Shown: positions 24,361-35,160, counted from the stretch's first letter. The stretch is DNA of 64,000 nt from Epiperipatus broadwayi (GCA_028023455.1 JAQFVV010001088.1:50764-114763), one strand, 5' to 3'. Notes: generated by a model from the letters alone, not told the origin. A program made the numbers and translations.

Positions 24361-27180
24361 TATGTGGAATGTATGAGAACTTTACTTGACACAAAATCTT
24401 CAATATCAGATTAGAGAACTGTAATAGCGGAGAAAGAGCTGTCAGATTTTAGAATCACTATTCATAGTAAAACTCATCTTCAAAAGGAAAGAAGTTTATT
24501 AGAACAGTGGAAAGAAGATGAGTCAATGAAAAAAGAATGCATGGTGCTGGATTTATTGTAACTTCTAATTTTAGAATCGGCTATTGTTGAAACTACTTGT
24601 TATATCAATCAAATCTTAATGTTAAAATTGTCAATAGTGTTCATTTTAATAATACTTATGCTCCAATCTTAGATTCAGAGAATTCAGAGCATTATTAGAG
24701 CAATATTATTAAAAGATCAAACTTTCCTTCTTGAAGCTTTTAATACAGATGTTGGAGAAATAGTAAAGTTTGGTCAAAAGTTATAGGAACTGACATTTTG
24801 GTGCTGTAAACTCATCTACTCTGCTACTGTTAAATTTTTGCAATTTGTGCAACACAAATTGACTACCATAAACATTTTGTTAAGACAAAAAATTGCTACA
24901 AAGGAGTATGAATTTATCCATATTCAAGTATTAGCATTTAACATATAGGAGTCAGAATATGAGTAAAGTTCATCTTACATGAGCACTTATAAATGCATAT
25001 TGTTTGAGAGATCATTGATTGGTGTGCTTCAAGTTTGAAGTATTAGTATTCAAATAGATCTTATTCCAATCATGTTCACAAAATATTCATGACCATTTTT
25101 TTTAGAAAAATCTAACATATAAATACAAAATTTCAACAGCTATTAAACACTAACATTGCTAATCTAGATCTCAGGACGGTCATATTATAGAAGCATGAAT
25201 TTTTTTTAAGGAAATTGTTATGGATACAAGCAAATCTAATCTTGGATTCACTACAAAGAAGAATCATGACTGTTTTTCTGACAATGGTCTTATTATTAGT
25301 GATTTGATTAAAGAGAAACGTGTCATTTTATTCTAGCAAAAGAAGAAATTAAATGTGAAATTTTATAATAAATAGAGATCTGAAGGTAGAAGTTCAATGA
25401 TTGACAAGAAGCTTATAAATGATTGTTGGAGTAAAAGTGCAAAGAAGTTACAGACATGCTGATCATGGTCATTCTAGAATTTTTTTTGAGACATTGAAAG
25501 CATCATATGAACTAGAGAAACGTTATCATGAATCTATTAAATCCAGCAATGGTTCTCTCTATTATATGATGATAAGAAAATTTTAATCATATTTTGAATA
25601 ATGATACAAATAGTGAAATGACGAATTTTAATGATATATCCATTTTATCTATTCATTTAAATTTGGATAAAGATATCCAATTTAGTGAAATCAAAACAGC
25701 TCTTTGTAATCTTAAAAAACTGCAGATTCTGATGAAATACCCTGGAGAAGTTTTAAATTATGGTAATGATATTTAAGCTTCAAAATGTTGGAATATTTTT
25801 AGAAGTATATGAATCTTTGAAGTTGTCCACCAGATCTTAAGGATACTTTTGTTGTTCCAATTTTTAAAAACAAAGGAAATATACAAGGTTGCACTAATTA
25901 TCATGAAATATCATTATTAATTCACTATAACAAAGGCATTTTTCATAGATGAATTGTTACCAGAGATTTATTCTGATTTTAGAGAATCAAGAAGCATTAT
26001 AGGCAGTGTTAGGAATAAAAAAGTGATTTGCATATTGTTTTTATTGATCTTATCAAGGCATCTGATTCAATTAATAGAACAGGTCTATGGCATTGTTTGA
26101 AAAATAGTTGGTTGTACACCAAAATTTACATACAGTTTCAGCATGATGGAATTAGAAGAAGTGTTATTACTACAGATGGAAAATCTGAGCACTTGAAATA
26201 AAAACTGTTATTATATAAGGGTGTGTACTTGCTCCAACATTGTTTTCAATTTTTATGACAGTGTCTTTGGAATTGTTTGTAGACAGTTTGATCAAGAGGG
26301 ATCAAGATATGATGCGAGTTTGTTGTGGGATTTTAATGAAAACAAGTTCTTCTTGGATTCTGGATTTATAGTATGCTGATGTGTTTTTTTGCCATATCAA
26401 AAAACAATTTTCATAATATAGTTAATGATTGTTCAAAAATTCAACTTCTTTATTAGTTAGTGATGAAAGAAATATCTTCAGCAATGTTTGTCTTGCATGG
26501 TTATCAACTTAATAATATGAATCAGTTTAAATACTTTGATATTTTTTATAAGTAGAAAGATGGACTTAGATGTTAAGATACAACCCAATCTCAAATGGGC
26601 TCTTGCTATTTTAGCAAGTTAAAAAGTGAAGTATTTAATCATGGGAAATAATGATTGCAACTACATTAGCTACATACAAGTTCAATGTAAATTTGTTGGA
26701 AAAGTTTCAATTAAGGTTGCTCCATAAAATTTTAAAAATCAATGACAAGATCATAAAACCAATTAATATTCTTCAGCTTGTTGGGTGTGATACTGTTGAG
26801 ACCACTATTGTAAAATATACCTTTGTTGGATTGAATGTGTAAAATGAGTAAACAATGGAAGACTTCCTAAAATGATATTTTATAGTAAACTTGAGCATAT
26901 TTTTTTATGGGAGAATAGATTCTTTCTACCTTAAAGACATTCTAAATAAGTGCAATGTCGATTGTTTCCATTAGGAAGATATGATATTGGAAAATTACAA
27001 TTAAACATAATTTTGAAATATTTCAGAAAGAAAAGTTTTCAACTGAAGAAATTAAGAAACAACATTATAAAATATCAAGTAAATAGAAAAGTGGATTAGC
27101 ATGTTCTATATGAGGATGCATTTGGTTCACAAATTGGTTTGTAGAATTATCACAAATCTCATTTCTAGAGCAGTTTTTTT
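24361..27180 (+). pseudogene. Very old LINE remnant of a separate lineage
   Basis: A conceptual reading with many stops and shifts shows, in order: WNV/MRTLLDTKSSIS and KTHLQKERSLLEQW (start of an AP-endonuclease of the kind beginning WNVRTLLD, near 24365-24520); a fingers-like region near 25840-25920; QFQHDGIRRSVITTDGKSEHL then GVCLAPTLFSI (RT, near 26135-26255); HKILKINDKI (near 26725); and FVGLNV with SKLEH (near 26825-26895), matching the 'GH..RM...LP....YGEL' C-terminus of that lineage. The order and spacing are those of one LINE of about 2.8 kb. It is unrelated in detail to the other two LINE families here. Confidence 0.7.
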
Positions 27181-27482
27181 TCCCCTTCTTTTTTTCTTTG
27201 AATTAGAATTTTACAATTCTATTTGCTAAAATATTTATTTTAAGTTTTGTATCAATACTTGAATTTCAATCATTATTCATCATTTCCAATTCTTCAAACA
27301 TTTTTTACAATTTCTTTTTGTAATTATTTCTGAAGTTGATCAATGAGGTTTGTTTAAAATGATAGTTTTGTGGATAAATTTATTGATTCAAAAGGCAAAA
27401 AAAAATACAATAATTTGGTCTTTATATATATAAAATAAAAAGTCAGATGTCACATGACTTATATATAGCTTGCATTTACCAA
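27181..27482. other. Spacer left of the foldback
   Basis: AT-rich sequence with poly-T and (TA)n. No feature recognised. Confidence 0.4.
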
Positions 27483-27774
27483 TATATAAACTTAAGAGCA
27501 TGCTATAACTCTAAACAAGCTTTTATTTTTTTTATTATGATAAATGCTACTACAAGAGAAGGCATTCAAATCATCTTTATCTTAGATTGGTTTTTTGAAT
27601 CTAGTGTCCCAACTCCTCATTGAAAAGACCCATAGGTCGAAACCGGTCTGGGGATGGGGACAATCTAAGATAAAGATGATTTGAATGCCTTCTCTTGTAG
27701 CATTTATCATAATAATAATAATAATAATAATAAAAGCTTGTTTAGAGTTATAGCATGCTCTTAAGTTTATATAT
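27483..27774. repeat. Large foldback with hammerhead-like loop
   Basis: Arms 27483-27588 and 27661-27774 are near-perfect reverse complements (outer TATATAAACTTAAGAGCATG, inner ATCTTTATCTTAGATTG). They are broken mainly by an expanded (TAA)n run in the right arm. The 72-base loop contains TTGAAAA, a perfect 4-bp stem GACC-CATA-GGTC, and GAAAC (27620-27643), which has the shape of a hammerhead ribozyme core with changes at two normally fixed positions. No coding. Related loop motifs occur in the Penelope-like elements of this window. Confidence 0.8.
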
Positions 27775-28371
27775 ATATATTGTACCGAGACAAAGTCGGT
27801 ACAGGTATATACGCACACACACGAGCAATGTAAACACTCTATATTTTTTTCTCTTCTTTCACTTTCAACTTATGATAAAAAATAAATGTAGTTTTCTTTC
27901 AATGCGTTATAAAATACACTGTAAAATAAAATGTTAATATTTCTGATTAAATAGTTAAGGCTTTCATATAATCTATTATAATAATATTCTCTAAAAAGAA
28001 AACAAAAAATAAAATAAAATAAAAATATAAAGTACTACTAATATGCCATTTTAAATCTCAATAAGTGATTTCTACTTGTATATGCCGCGGGGGTAATTAA
28101 AAGGGGTTTGTTTTAGATTATAACTGTAGTGAAAGTTAAAAGCTTATAGAAGTGATTTTGAGACAGATTAAATGCTCGACTTTTAAACTAATGTAAGTTA
28201 AATTGTTCTCTTAAAACACGCACACATGTATGCATAAAAGGTGTGAATAAGTATGAAATTTTTCTAACTGAGATTGTAATATGAGATTGCATAAACCTAA
28301 GATTGCCTCAAGCATAGGGATTAGACTTCAAAATCGTTTTGATATGACGTAAGGTGATGCGAGAAATTAAA
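27775..28371. other. Spacer between foldback and LINE
   Basis: AT-rich, with a small GC-rich spot (GCCGCGGGGG) at 28083-28092. Nothing recognised. Confidence 0.4.
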
Positions 28372-28396
28372 TTATGATGATGTGATGTGATGTGAT
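28372..28396 (-). repeat. LINE 3' microsatellite tail
   Basis: On the minus strand copy A ends in repeats of CATCA (ACATCACATCACATCACATC). Copy B ends at 23195-23210 in ATCACATCACATC. Short tandem repeats instead of poly-A at the 3' end are a feature of CR1/L2-type LINEs. Confidence 0.8.
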
Positions 28397-28493
28397 GTAT
28401 TATGGCTTCTCCTTAAACGAAGTCAAGAATATCTCAGCAATTAAGCCCAGATAAACCTGTTAGCCACTTTCTTTTACATTCCCCACTCTAAAT

Positions 28494-28854
28494 TTACCCA
28501 TAATCTGCTCTATCCCATTTCCACAACATAATTTTTGTCAACTCTATAACCTTTATATCTAAATCCCCCTTATCTTTTCCCAAACCTAGCATAAAAACCA
28601 ATAATTCACTTTCTGTATAATCACTCTTTTCATATTTATTTTTCCACAACTTCATTATATGTACCCTTTCTGTTTTCAAACATTTACATTCAATTAACAA
28701 ATGCCTAATATTTTCAATTCCTTCCTTACATAATTTACAAAATAAATCACCCATATTTTTCCATTTACATGTATATTCTTTTGTAGCTAAAGATCCCGTT
28801 CGAGCCTTAAACAATAAACTACTTTCCTTACTATTATCATATATTAACTCACAC
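28494..28854 (-). pseudogene. LINE ORF2 C-terminal CCHC-like finger (frameshifted)
   Basis: After the RT frame stops, the protein resumes in another frame: CELIYDNSKESSLLFKART, then CKLCKEGIENIRHLLIEC, a C-x2-C-x8-H-x4-C finger seen at the C-terminus of several LINE clades, then a tail that ends at about 28494. The frame change lies within or beside 28860-28874, where the sequence also equals a 15-base sequencing-adapter end (see findings). Confidence 0.85.
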
Positions 28855-31398
28855 CTAATACGCTCTTCCGATCTTATATATATTTAAACTCTTTTTACTC
28901 TCCATACTATTTCTCCATCTCTCTAACTCCCTAGTCTTTATTAATAAATCTATTCTTTTATCCCATTCCTTACTACTATAACACTCAATAATCCTCTTAA
29001 CACAATCATCCCATCTTTTGTACAAATATACTGATATAAATTCTTTATCCAAATCTTTTGCATAGCGCATTACCTTTCTCACCCATCTTGTTACCTGCCC
29101 TTTACTCATAACCCAATTAAATACTATTTTAGCTATTCTTTTATTATCCATAAACTGCAATCTACCAAACATTTTCATTTTACTTTTTGCATCTCTCATA
29201 TGAAAACTTGACCATCCCATTTCTCCTTGAATTGCCTCCCTTGCTGTCCATACTTCTGCATCCAATGCATGTCTTCCTACTTCCCTTTGAGTTTTTTCTA
29301 AATAATCTAATATCTTTTTACTAACATATAATGCATCATTACCATATGTTAACCCTGCTACTGCAACTCCTTTCCATATAATTCTAGCTACATCATATTT
29401 ATTATATGAAAATACTGTTAATTTCTTTATCAATCCCTTTCTTTTCTTTGCTTCATTTATCAATTTTTTCTCCCATTCATCCAAATAATTTTTCTGATTA
29501 CTTAAAATAATTCCCAAATAACTATATCTATTCACCACACTTAACTTAATATCTCCCAATAAAAATTCTACATCTTCTCTTTCCTCAGTATTAACCATCA
29601 TTATATTTGATTTTTCTTCACTAAATTTAATCCCCATCTCTTTACCCACCCTTGCACATGTCCTCAACATAACTTCCATATCTTCTCTTTTTTCTGCACA
29701 CAAAAATATATCATCTGCAAAAAAAAGACCTGACAAAATATATACTCCCTTACTACCTATTAACGGTATCTCTATCCCTCTTCCTAATCTTTCTATTGCT
29801 CTTTCCATTTCACTCAAATACAACACAAACAAAATAGGTGACATAGGGCATCCTTGCCTTAGTCCCACACCATTTTTAACTTTAATTGATTCTATATTCT
29901 CTAATTGATATATATAATAATTATTTTCATATAATTTCTTAATAATATCTATTAAAGCTTCATCCATTCCCAAATTTGCTAAACTTATCCATAATCTATT
30001 TCTATTTACTCTATCATATGCCTTCTCTATATCTATAAAACTCATATATAACTGTTTATCTGCATTCCTACTCATATCCATAAGTTGTGTAACTACAAAT
30101 AAACTATCTCCTATACGCCTATCTAATCTAAAACCTCCTTGCATTTCACCCACTACATTATTCCCTTCCATCCATTTTACAACTTTACTAGCCACCATAT
30201 ACGAGAAAACTTTATATAAAACTGATGTTACCGCTATCGGTCTATAATTATTCAACTTTCTATGATCCTTACCCTTTCCTTTAAATAATAACCTTACTCT
30301 TGTATTACTCCAACTACTTGGGAAAACTCTATTCTGTGCCATTTTATTAAAACAGGATAATAACTTTACTTTTGCCCTATATCCTAAATTCATTACCATC
30401 TCTGCTGCCCATCCATCTAAACCTCTTGCCTTCCCACTTTTCAATTTCTTCTCTACCTCATTTAGTTCATTTTCTGAAAAACTAATATTCCCATTACTAT
30501 ATTCTTTCATATTTTCTAATATTCTATCATTCACATTTAACATCTTTTCTATATTCATTACATAACTATTTAAGATTCTCTCTAAATCTTCTCTAGAACT
30601 ACACTCAGTTCCCTCATCATCTAGTAATACTAACTCTCTCTCCCCTACATTTTTCCTTTTAATATAATTCCAAAATTTTTTACTTCCATCTCTTCCACTT
30701 TTATTAATATCCTCCAACAATTTACTATTCAATTTCATTCTCTCTCTATAAATATCTATTTTAGCCAACTTCTTCTTTTCTAAGTACTTGTCCCATTTAG
30801 CATTAATATCTTTTTCACTTTCCTTATTCTTAATAGCACACTTATATTCTCTACATGCTTCTTTCCTTTCTTTTACACTTTTACTAATTTTAATTTTTTT
30901 ATTACTTTTATTCTTTTCAATATTCTCACCTAAAACCCTATTTGCAACTTTTTCTACTTCCTTACACCAATCCTTATACTCATCCCCAACCCACTCTTCC
31001 ATTATTTCTTCAACTTGTATTTTATACTCTTCCAACTTATTCTTATCATTTACTCTCCATCCACATCTTTCACTATTATTTCTACTTTTATTTCTATTCT
31101 CCATCACATTATTAACCATTTCAATTACAATGAAATTATGATCACTAGTGCATACTTTTTCTTCATTATCAAATACCTTAATTTTCCGTATTTTATTTAT
31201 TCCCTCTTTCTCTACCAATACATAATCTATTGTGTGAAATATATTATTTCTGGACCATGTGTATTGTCCCTCATAAATATTTAATAAATTTCCAATACTC
31301 AAATTCACTTTCTGACAAAATTTCTTCAAAAGCTGTCCATTTTTATTATCTACATCATCAATTTCTTCAATATGTCCATTCATATCCCCTATAACCAT
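28855..31398 (-). CDS. LINE ORF2: endonuclease C-terminal half and reverse transcriptase
   Basis: 847 open codons. Residues 1-95 finish the endonuclease (GDMNG at 4-8, TIDYVL at 56-61, TSDHNF at 84-89, the catalytic D-H pair). Reverse transcriptase follows: KSGKARGLDGW (320-330), NNYRPIAVTSVLYKVF (383-398), FIDIEKAYDRV with the first catalytic aspartate (454-464), GLRQGCPMSPILF (512-524) and FFADDIF with the second aspartates (559-565). A long thumb and C-terminal region includes AIQGEMGWSSF. The frame then stops at 28855-28857, but the zinc-finger region follows in another frame. The enzyme copies LINE RNA at a nicked target. It is intact across RT but cut off from its N- and C-terminal parts by frameshifts. 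Confidence 0.92.
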   Translation of the reverse strand: MVIGDMNGHIEEIDDVDNKNGQLLKKFCQKVNLSIGNLLNIYEGQYTWSRNNIFHTIDYVLVEKEGINKIRKIKVFDNEEKVCTSDHNFIVIEMVNNVMENRNKSRNNSERCGWRVNDKNKLEEYKIQVEEIMEEWVGDEYKDWCKEVEKVANRVLGENIEKNKSNKKIKISKSVKERKEACREYKCAIKNKESEKDINAKWDKYLEKKKLAKIDIYRERMKLNSKLLEDINKSGRDGSKKFWNYIKRKNVGERELVLLDDEGTECSSREDLERILNSYVMNIEKMLNVNDRILENMKEYSNGNISFSENELNEVEKKLKSGKARGLDGWAAEMVMNLGYRAKVKLLSCFNKMAQNRVFPSSWSNTRVRLLFKGKGKDHRKLNNYRPIAVTSVLYKVFSYMVASKVVKWMEGNNVVGEMQGGFRLDRRIGDSLFVVTQLMDMSRNADKQLYMSFIDIEKAYDRVNRNRLWISLANLGMDEALIDIIKKLYENNYYIYQLENIESIKVKNGVGLRQGCPMSPILFVLYLSEMERAIERLGRGIEIPLIGSKGVYILSGLFFADDIFLCAEKREDMEVMLRTCARVGKEMGIKFSEEKSNIMMVNTEEREDVEFLLGDIKLSVVNRYSYLGIILSNQKNYLDEWEKKLINEAKKRKGLIKKLTVFSYNKYDVARIIWKGVAVAGLTYGNDALYVSKKILDYLEKTQREVGRHALDAEVWTAREAIQGEMGWSSFHMRDAKSKMKMFGRLQFMDNKRIAKIVFNWVMSKGQVTRWVRKVMRYAKDLDKEFISVYLYKRWDDCVKRIIECYSSKEWDKRIDLLIKTRELERWRNSMESKKSLNIYKIGRAY

Positions 31399-31913
31399 TA
31401 TTCTCTTCCCTTTTCTTTAAAACTTTGTATATCCTTAACTAAACATTCGTATATGTTACTATTCCACTCCAATATAATTTGACTATCTCCAGTAGCTATA
31501 TAAACTATAGCCACCATCCATTCTTGTCTACCCAACCTTATTTCAAACCACAAGTGTTCTTGACATTTAACAATATTTAAATATTTTTTTGATATAACAC
31601 CTATACCACCACCCCTTTTTTCTTTTTCTTTTCTATTTATACCCTGCCATACCAACTGTTCCAAAATAGGTTCTTCTTCTTCTCTTAAATGTGTTTCCAC
31701 TACTGCTAATACCTCAAGCTCTTCATTTTCAATTGTTTTATTTAATTCCATCCACTTTTCTGGTTTCCTACCACCTTGCATATTCAAAAACCCAATTTTA
31801 ACAATTTCTTCTTTCCTAACTACTCTTTTATAAATTCTTTTAATTCTTTCTTCTCCATTACATTTATAAATTACTTTCTTACCATTAATTTTACAAACCC
31901 ATTCCTTCTCCAT
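31398..31913 (-). pseudogene. LINE ORF2, endonuclease N-terminal half (frameshifted)
   Basis: 171 codons from MEKEWV. The AP-endonuclease begins at about residue 40 (IGFLNMQGG, the N motif), with VVETHLRE holding the catalytic glutamate, GGGIGV, and WMVAIVYIATGD. The frame ends at TAA within the sequence GAATAATGG, exactly where the following frame begins (ATG of MVIGDMNG). One base appears to be missing, because the domain continues directly in the next frame. The frame is also open upstream of the ATG back to about 32010, overlapping the end of ORF1, so the native start may be further upstream. Confidence 0.85.
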
Positions 31914-32008
31914 ATCTATATTTATATCAAAATCAAATTCCTTTTGCTTACTTCTTATATTCCATCCATTCTTTTTAATAATATTACAATTTAAAAACCC
32001 ACCCCCCT

Positions 32009-32886
32009 TTATAAGTTTCCCGAAAAAAATTCTTTATAAATCAAACTCCCTAAAACTTCACTTCCTTGTTTTCCTAAATGCAACCCATCTTTACTATATA
32101 ACTCTCTCTTTCCAATAAAACAATCCCACACATCCACAAACATAACATTATTTCTCTCACACAATTTTTTCAATCTCTCATTTATAGAACATGCCCTATC
32201 TAACAAATAACTCTTGTCAAACCTTGGTAATAATCCAACTATTCCTACTCTACCTTTAATCATAATCAAATTCCTAATCAAATCTACATAATCATCTATT
32301 ATTCTCTCTGATGATTCTAATAAATTATTAGTCCCCACCATAACATATACATCTCTACTACCTTGTTTTTTAACTTTATCTGCTACATCCCTAATTCTAG
32401 CTCCAGGCAAACATACTCTTACATACCTACTTCTATTTTCCCTTGCAATTATATCCCCACATTCTCTAATTAGTGAATCTCCTATCAATACTGTTTCATA
32501 ATCTACTTTTTCTGCTCTATCTATAACATTTTCTAATACCTTCTGGTCCTCCTTATCTATTTCTTCCTTATCATTCCTACTCAATAATTCCTTTATCTCC
32601 TCACATTTTATCTCTAATGATTTTAATTTTACTTCTACATCCTTCAATTCTTCCTCTATCTTATTTATTCTTTGACTAATCATCTCCATTACACTATTAC
32701 TTTCTCCACCCACTATTCTTCGACTATCTACACTTTGAAAACACTTTCTCACCTCTTTTATCATATTAATACACTGACTGCATAACCATAAACCATTTAC
32801 ATCCTTCCTAGTCTTATTTAAACATTTCAAGTGATATACCCCATCACATATAGTACATTGAGTTATAAAAATTTGAATAAAATTTT
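32009..32886 (-). pseudogene. LINE ORF1: PHD-like finger plus SGNH hydrolase (5'-truncated)
   Basis: The first recognisable codons (QCTICDGVYHLKC, then LWLCSQC) form a C-x2-C-x4-H-x2-C...W-x-C-x2-C pattern like the second half of a PHD finger. From the internal ATG at 32830 there are 273 codons: a coiled-coil region (about 45-85), then an SGNH/GDSL-type esterase domain with GDS at 117-119, GTNN at 166-169 and DGLH at 248-251, the expected catalytic blocks. In CR1-type elements ORF1p binds RNA, and the esterase has an unclear role in retrotransposition. The start codon of the full protein is missing because the element is 5'-truncated, so 32830 is not the native start. Its stop overlaps the open upstream part of the ORF2 frame. 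Confidence 0.88.
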
Positions 32887-33430
32887 ACGTATCTGATATA
32901 CCCCATGTGTTATAAGTACAACTATTGATATAAGAAAAATAAATAAATCTTTACGCTGTATCATGTTTGTTTTGGAGTTCACAATCCCTTTTAGGAACGG
33001 TTTAATAGGGAGCCGGTGCTTAGGGGATATAAGGGCACGGTAGAATATATATATATTATCCTTTAAATGGTTCCCTGCAGAGCAATAGTCTCTTCAGAAG
33101 TTCCCTATATAAATTAAAGAGAAGGTATCACCAATTGATCTGAAACAAATTTCATTCTTATTTAAGTTCTATAATTTACTAAACACTCATTTATTGATCA
33201 ATATTAAACAGGGTAATTAAGATATTTGGCTATCAGAAAGCAACCAGAAAAAAAAATCTTAGTTGAGACCTAAATATTACTTGGCTTGGATTTAAACTTC
33301 ATATTATAGGCATAAAAAGTAGACATACTAACGACTCTGCCCTAAGGTTTTTACTAAAGGAGATTTCAACACAGACTTTCAAGATCCCTTAAGCTATTCA
33401 TCTATATCCCATTCAGCCTATACACATGAC
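32887..33430. other. Spacer without recognisable gene
   Basis: Contains a (TA)n microsatellite near 33045-33058 and single-copy-looking AT-rich sequence. No gene recognised. Confidence 0.4.
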
Positions 33431-33435
33431 AATAC

Positions 33436-33578
33436 ACATGTGAGAAAGATAAATGACCTCCAATATACATATTTCGTGCTGAACTAGCACTCATCAGTTG
33501 GTCAGATCATCATCTCTCATACTTATATATAATCAGTGCTCTGTTTATATTAAAATAGCAAATTTTCACACTTTATTG
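33436..33578. repeat. Diverged fragment of the ~470-bp repeat family
   Basis: Carries recognisable blocks of the family (AGAAAGATAAATGACCTCCA, CTCATCAGTTGGTCAGAT) also found at 33800-33960 and 60880-61020, in the same orientation as those, with more divergence. Confidence 0.6.
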
Positions 33579-33730
33579 TATATATTTGTTTTGTTAATGG
33601 TTTACATTATTATAATTTCTGTAAATGGATTAATTTTTATAATTTTAACTAGTGGGCTCTGCCCTTAAGCCTTCGGTGCTGACGAAATTCCATCATTCTT
33701 TTTTTGTCCAAAAAAACAATAATAATAAAA

Positions 33731-34540
33731 TAGATAGGGTATGAGCGCAGACTTTCACATGACCCACCACTCTCCACACTATCTCATAACACTGATACAC
33801 CTAAACACACATATGTCGAAAAGATAAATAATCACCAATATAAGTATTTCATGCTAAACCAGCAATCATCAGTTGGTCCAGATTACCATCTCTACACATA
33901 TATGCTACAAGTGCTCAGATATATATTAAGATAGCAAATCCTCCTACTTTAATGGACAGGCTTCAAACTACTCCACAGTGTTGGGTCATGTGAAAGTCTG
34001 TGCTCATACCCTGTCTATTACATATATAGACACAGGTATATATAAGCCTGTGTATTTCAGCTATTACATATTAGAGATGTCTGCCTATCCCTTGTATATG
34101 TATTTAATGGATTATGTCCTGTACATGAGAGGTCAGATTGACCTTAGGTCAACATGGGTGTGACAATAATCTCGGCCTCAGGGTGGCCTTTGAGCGTTCC
34201 ATCATCAGATTTTAAATTGGATGGACAGTTGAAGAGTTGGAGTGTGAAGTAGTTTGAAGCCTGTCCATTAAAGTAGGAGGATTTTCTATCTTAATATGTA
34301 TCTGAGCACTTGTAGCATATATGTGTAGAGATGGTAATCTGGACCAACTGATGATTGCTGGTTTAGCATGAAATACGTATATTGGTGATTATTTATCTTT
34401 TCGACATATGTGTGTTCAGGTGTATCAGTGTTATGAGATAGTGTGGAGAGTGGTGGGTCGTGTGAAAGTCTGTGCTCATATCCTGTCTATTACATATGTA
34501 GACACAGGTATATATAAGTCTGTGTATTTCAGCTATTAAT
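33731..34540. repeat. ~470-bp repeat family, inverted arms plus direct repeat
   Basis: A left arm 33731-33973 (GATAGGGTATGAGCGCAGAC ... CTTCAAACTACTCCA) is the reverse complement of 34245-34491 with few mismatches. The ~270-base centre and the far end share a direct repeat, 33979-34060 and 34454-34538 (GTGAAAGTCTGTGCTCATA..., TATATAAGYCTGTGTATTTC), about 474 bases apart. So a tandem unit of about 470 bases is joined to an inverted half unit. No protein is recognised. The same unit is at 60805-61365 in the opposite orientation. Confidence 0.8.
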
Positions 34541-35032
34541 AATAATAAAAGAAAAGGTTGACTATAATTTTATTTTTTCTTTAAAAAAAATTAACATGTA
34601 TATTAACACGCACACATTACATTTTACTTTTATTAGTTAGATCAGAGCAAATAAATATATAATTAAATAATTATTAATTAATATTTTTTTACTGCAGATT
34701 CTGTGTTTCTGCTTAAAAGTTTTATTTTACTCACACTTAATTCTGAAATCACATATGTTTGAATTTTATAGACGAGTTGCCAAAAATATTCATAATAAAA
34801 TATTGTTTATCTATGAGGAGAAATTCAAGTTCTAAATTTCCCATGTTAAATAAGTCGGTAACTATTTTATAAAATGCAACTTTTTTCTTAACATATATTT
34901 AATAATGTCAGGACAAGTTAATTATTAAATAAATAATTATTAATACTTTTTCAGAATACTGTATTTTTTTACTACGGATGTACTTTTCATCCAAATTTTT
35001 AACAACAGGTTGTTCTTATTTATAAGAGTAGC
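34541..35032. other. AT-rich spacer
   Basis: No gene, repeat or motif recognised apart from A/T runs. Confidence 0.4.
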
Positions 35033-35160
35033 CTTTTTTTTTCCATATGTCATAGCATCGCCCGGAAGGCGAACCCGCAACAACTGTCTGCAACCAACTA
35101 CTTGCTTGCAAGGCGGCTGCACTGACTCCTCGGCTAACAACATTTGACGTAGCCATTTTA
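35033..35160 (-). mobile_element. tRNA-derived SINE
   Basis: Minus-strand copy of the SINE family at 13805-13930: A-box-like TTAGCCGAGGAGTCAGTG, B-box region GCGGGTTCGCCTTCCGG, then CGATGCTATGACATATGG and poly-A (poly-T at 35035-35043). Ends are approximate. Confidence 0.75.

Larger units (their letters stand above)
28372..32886 (-). mobile_element. CR1/L2-type LINE, copy A (best preserved)
   Basis: On the minus strand the element has a 5'-truncated ORF1 (PHD-like finger, coiled coil, SGNH hydrolase), an ORF2 with AP-endonuclease, reverse transcriptase and a C-terminal CCHC-like finger, and a 3' end in repeated CATCA/ATCAC units (28372-28395). That domain set is known from CR1 and related L2-type LINEs. 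Only two frame breaks interrupt ORF2, so this copy is much younger than copy B at 16640-23215. The 5' end near 32886 is an abrupt loss of the ORF1 frame (in-frame TAA upstream), as expected of 5' truncation. Confidence 0.9.

Noticed and set aside
28083-28092. GC-rich spot as a CpG-type promoter
   Set aside because: Ten bases only, with no further GC enrichment or core promoter motif around it.
30788-31284. Plus-strand open frames rich in L, S and I
   Set aside because: They are antisense to the intact LINE ORF2 and arise from its A-rich coding strand.
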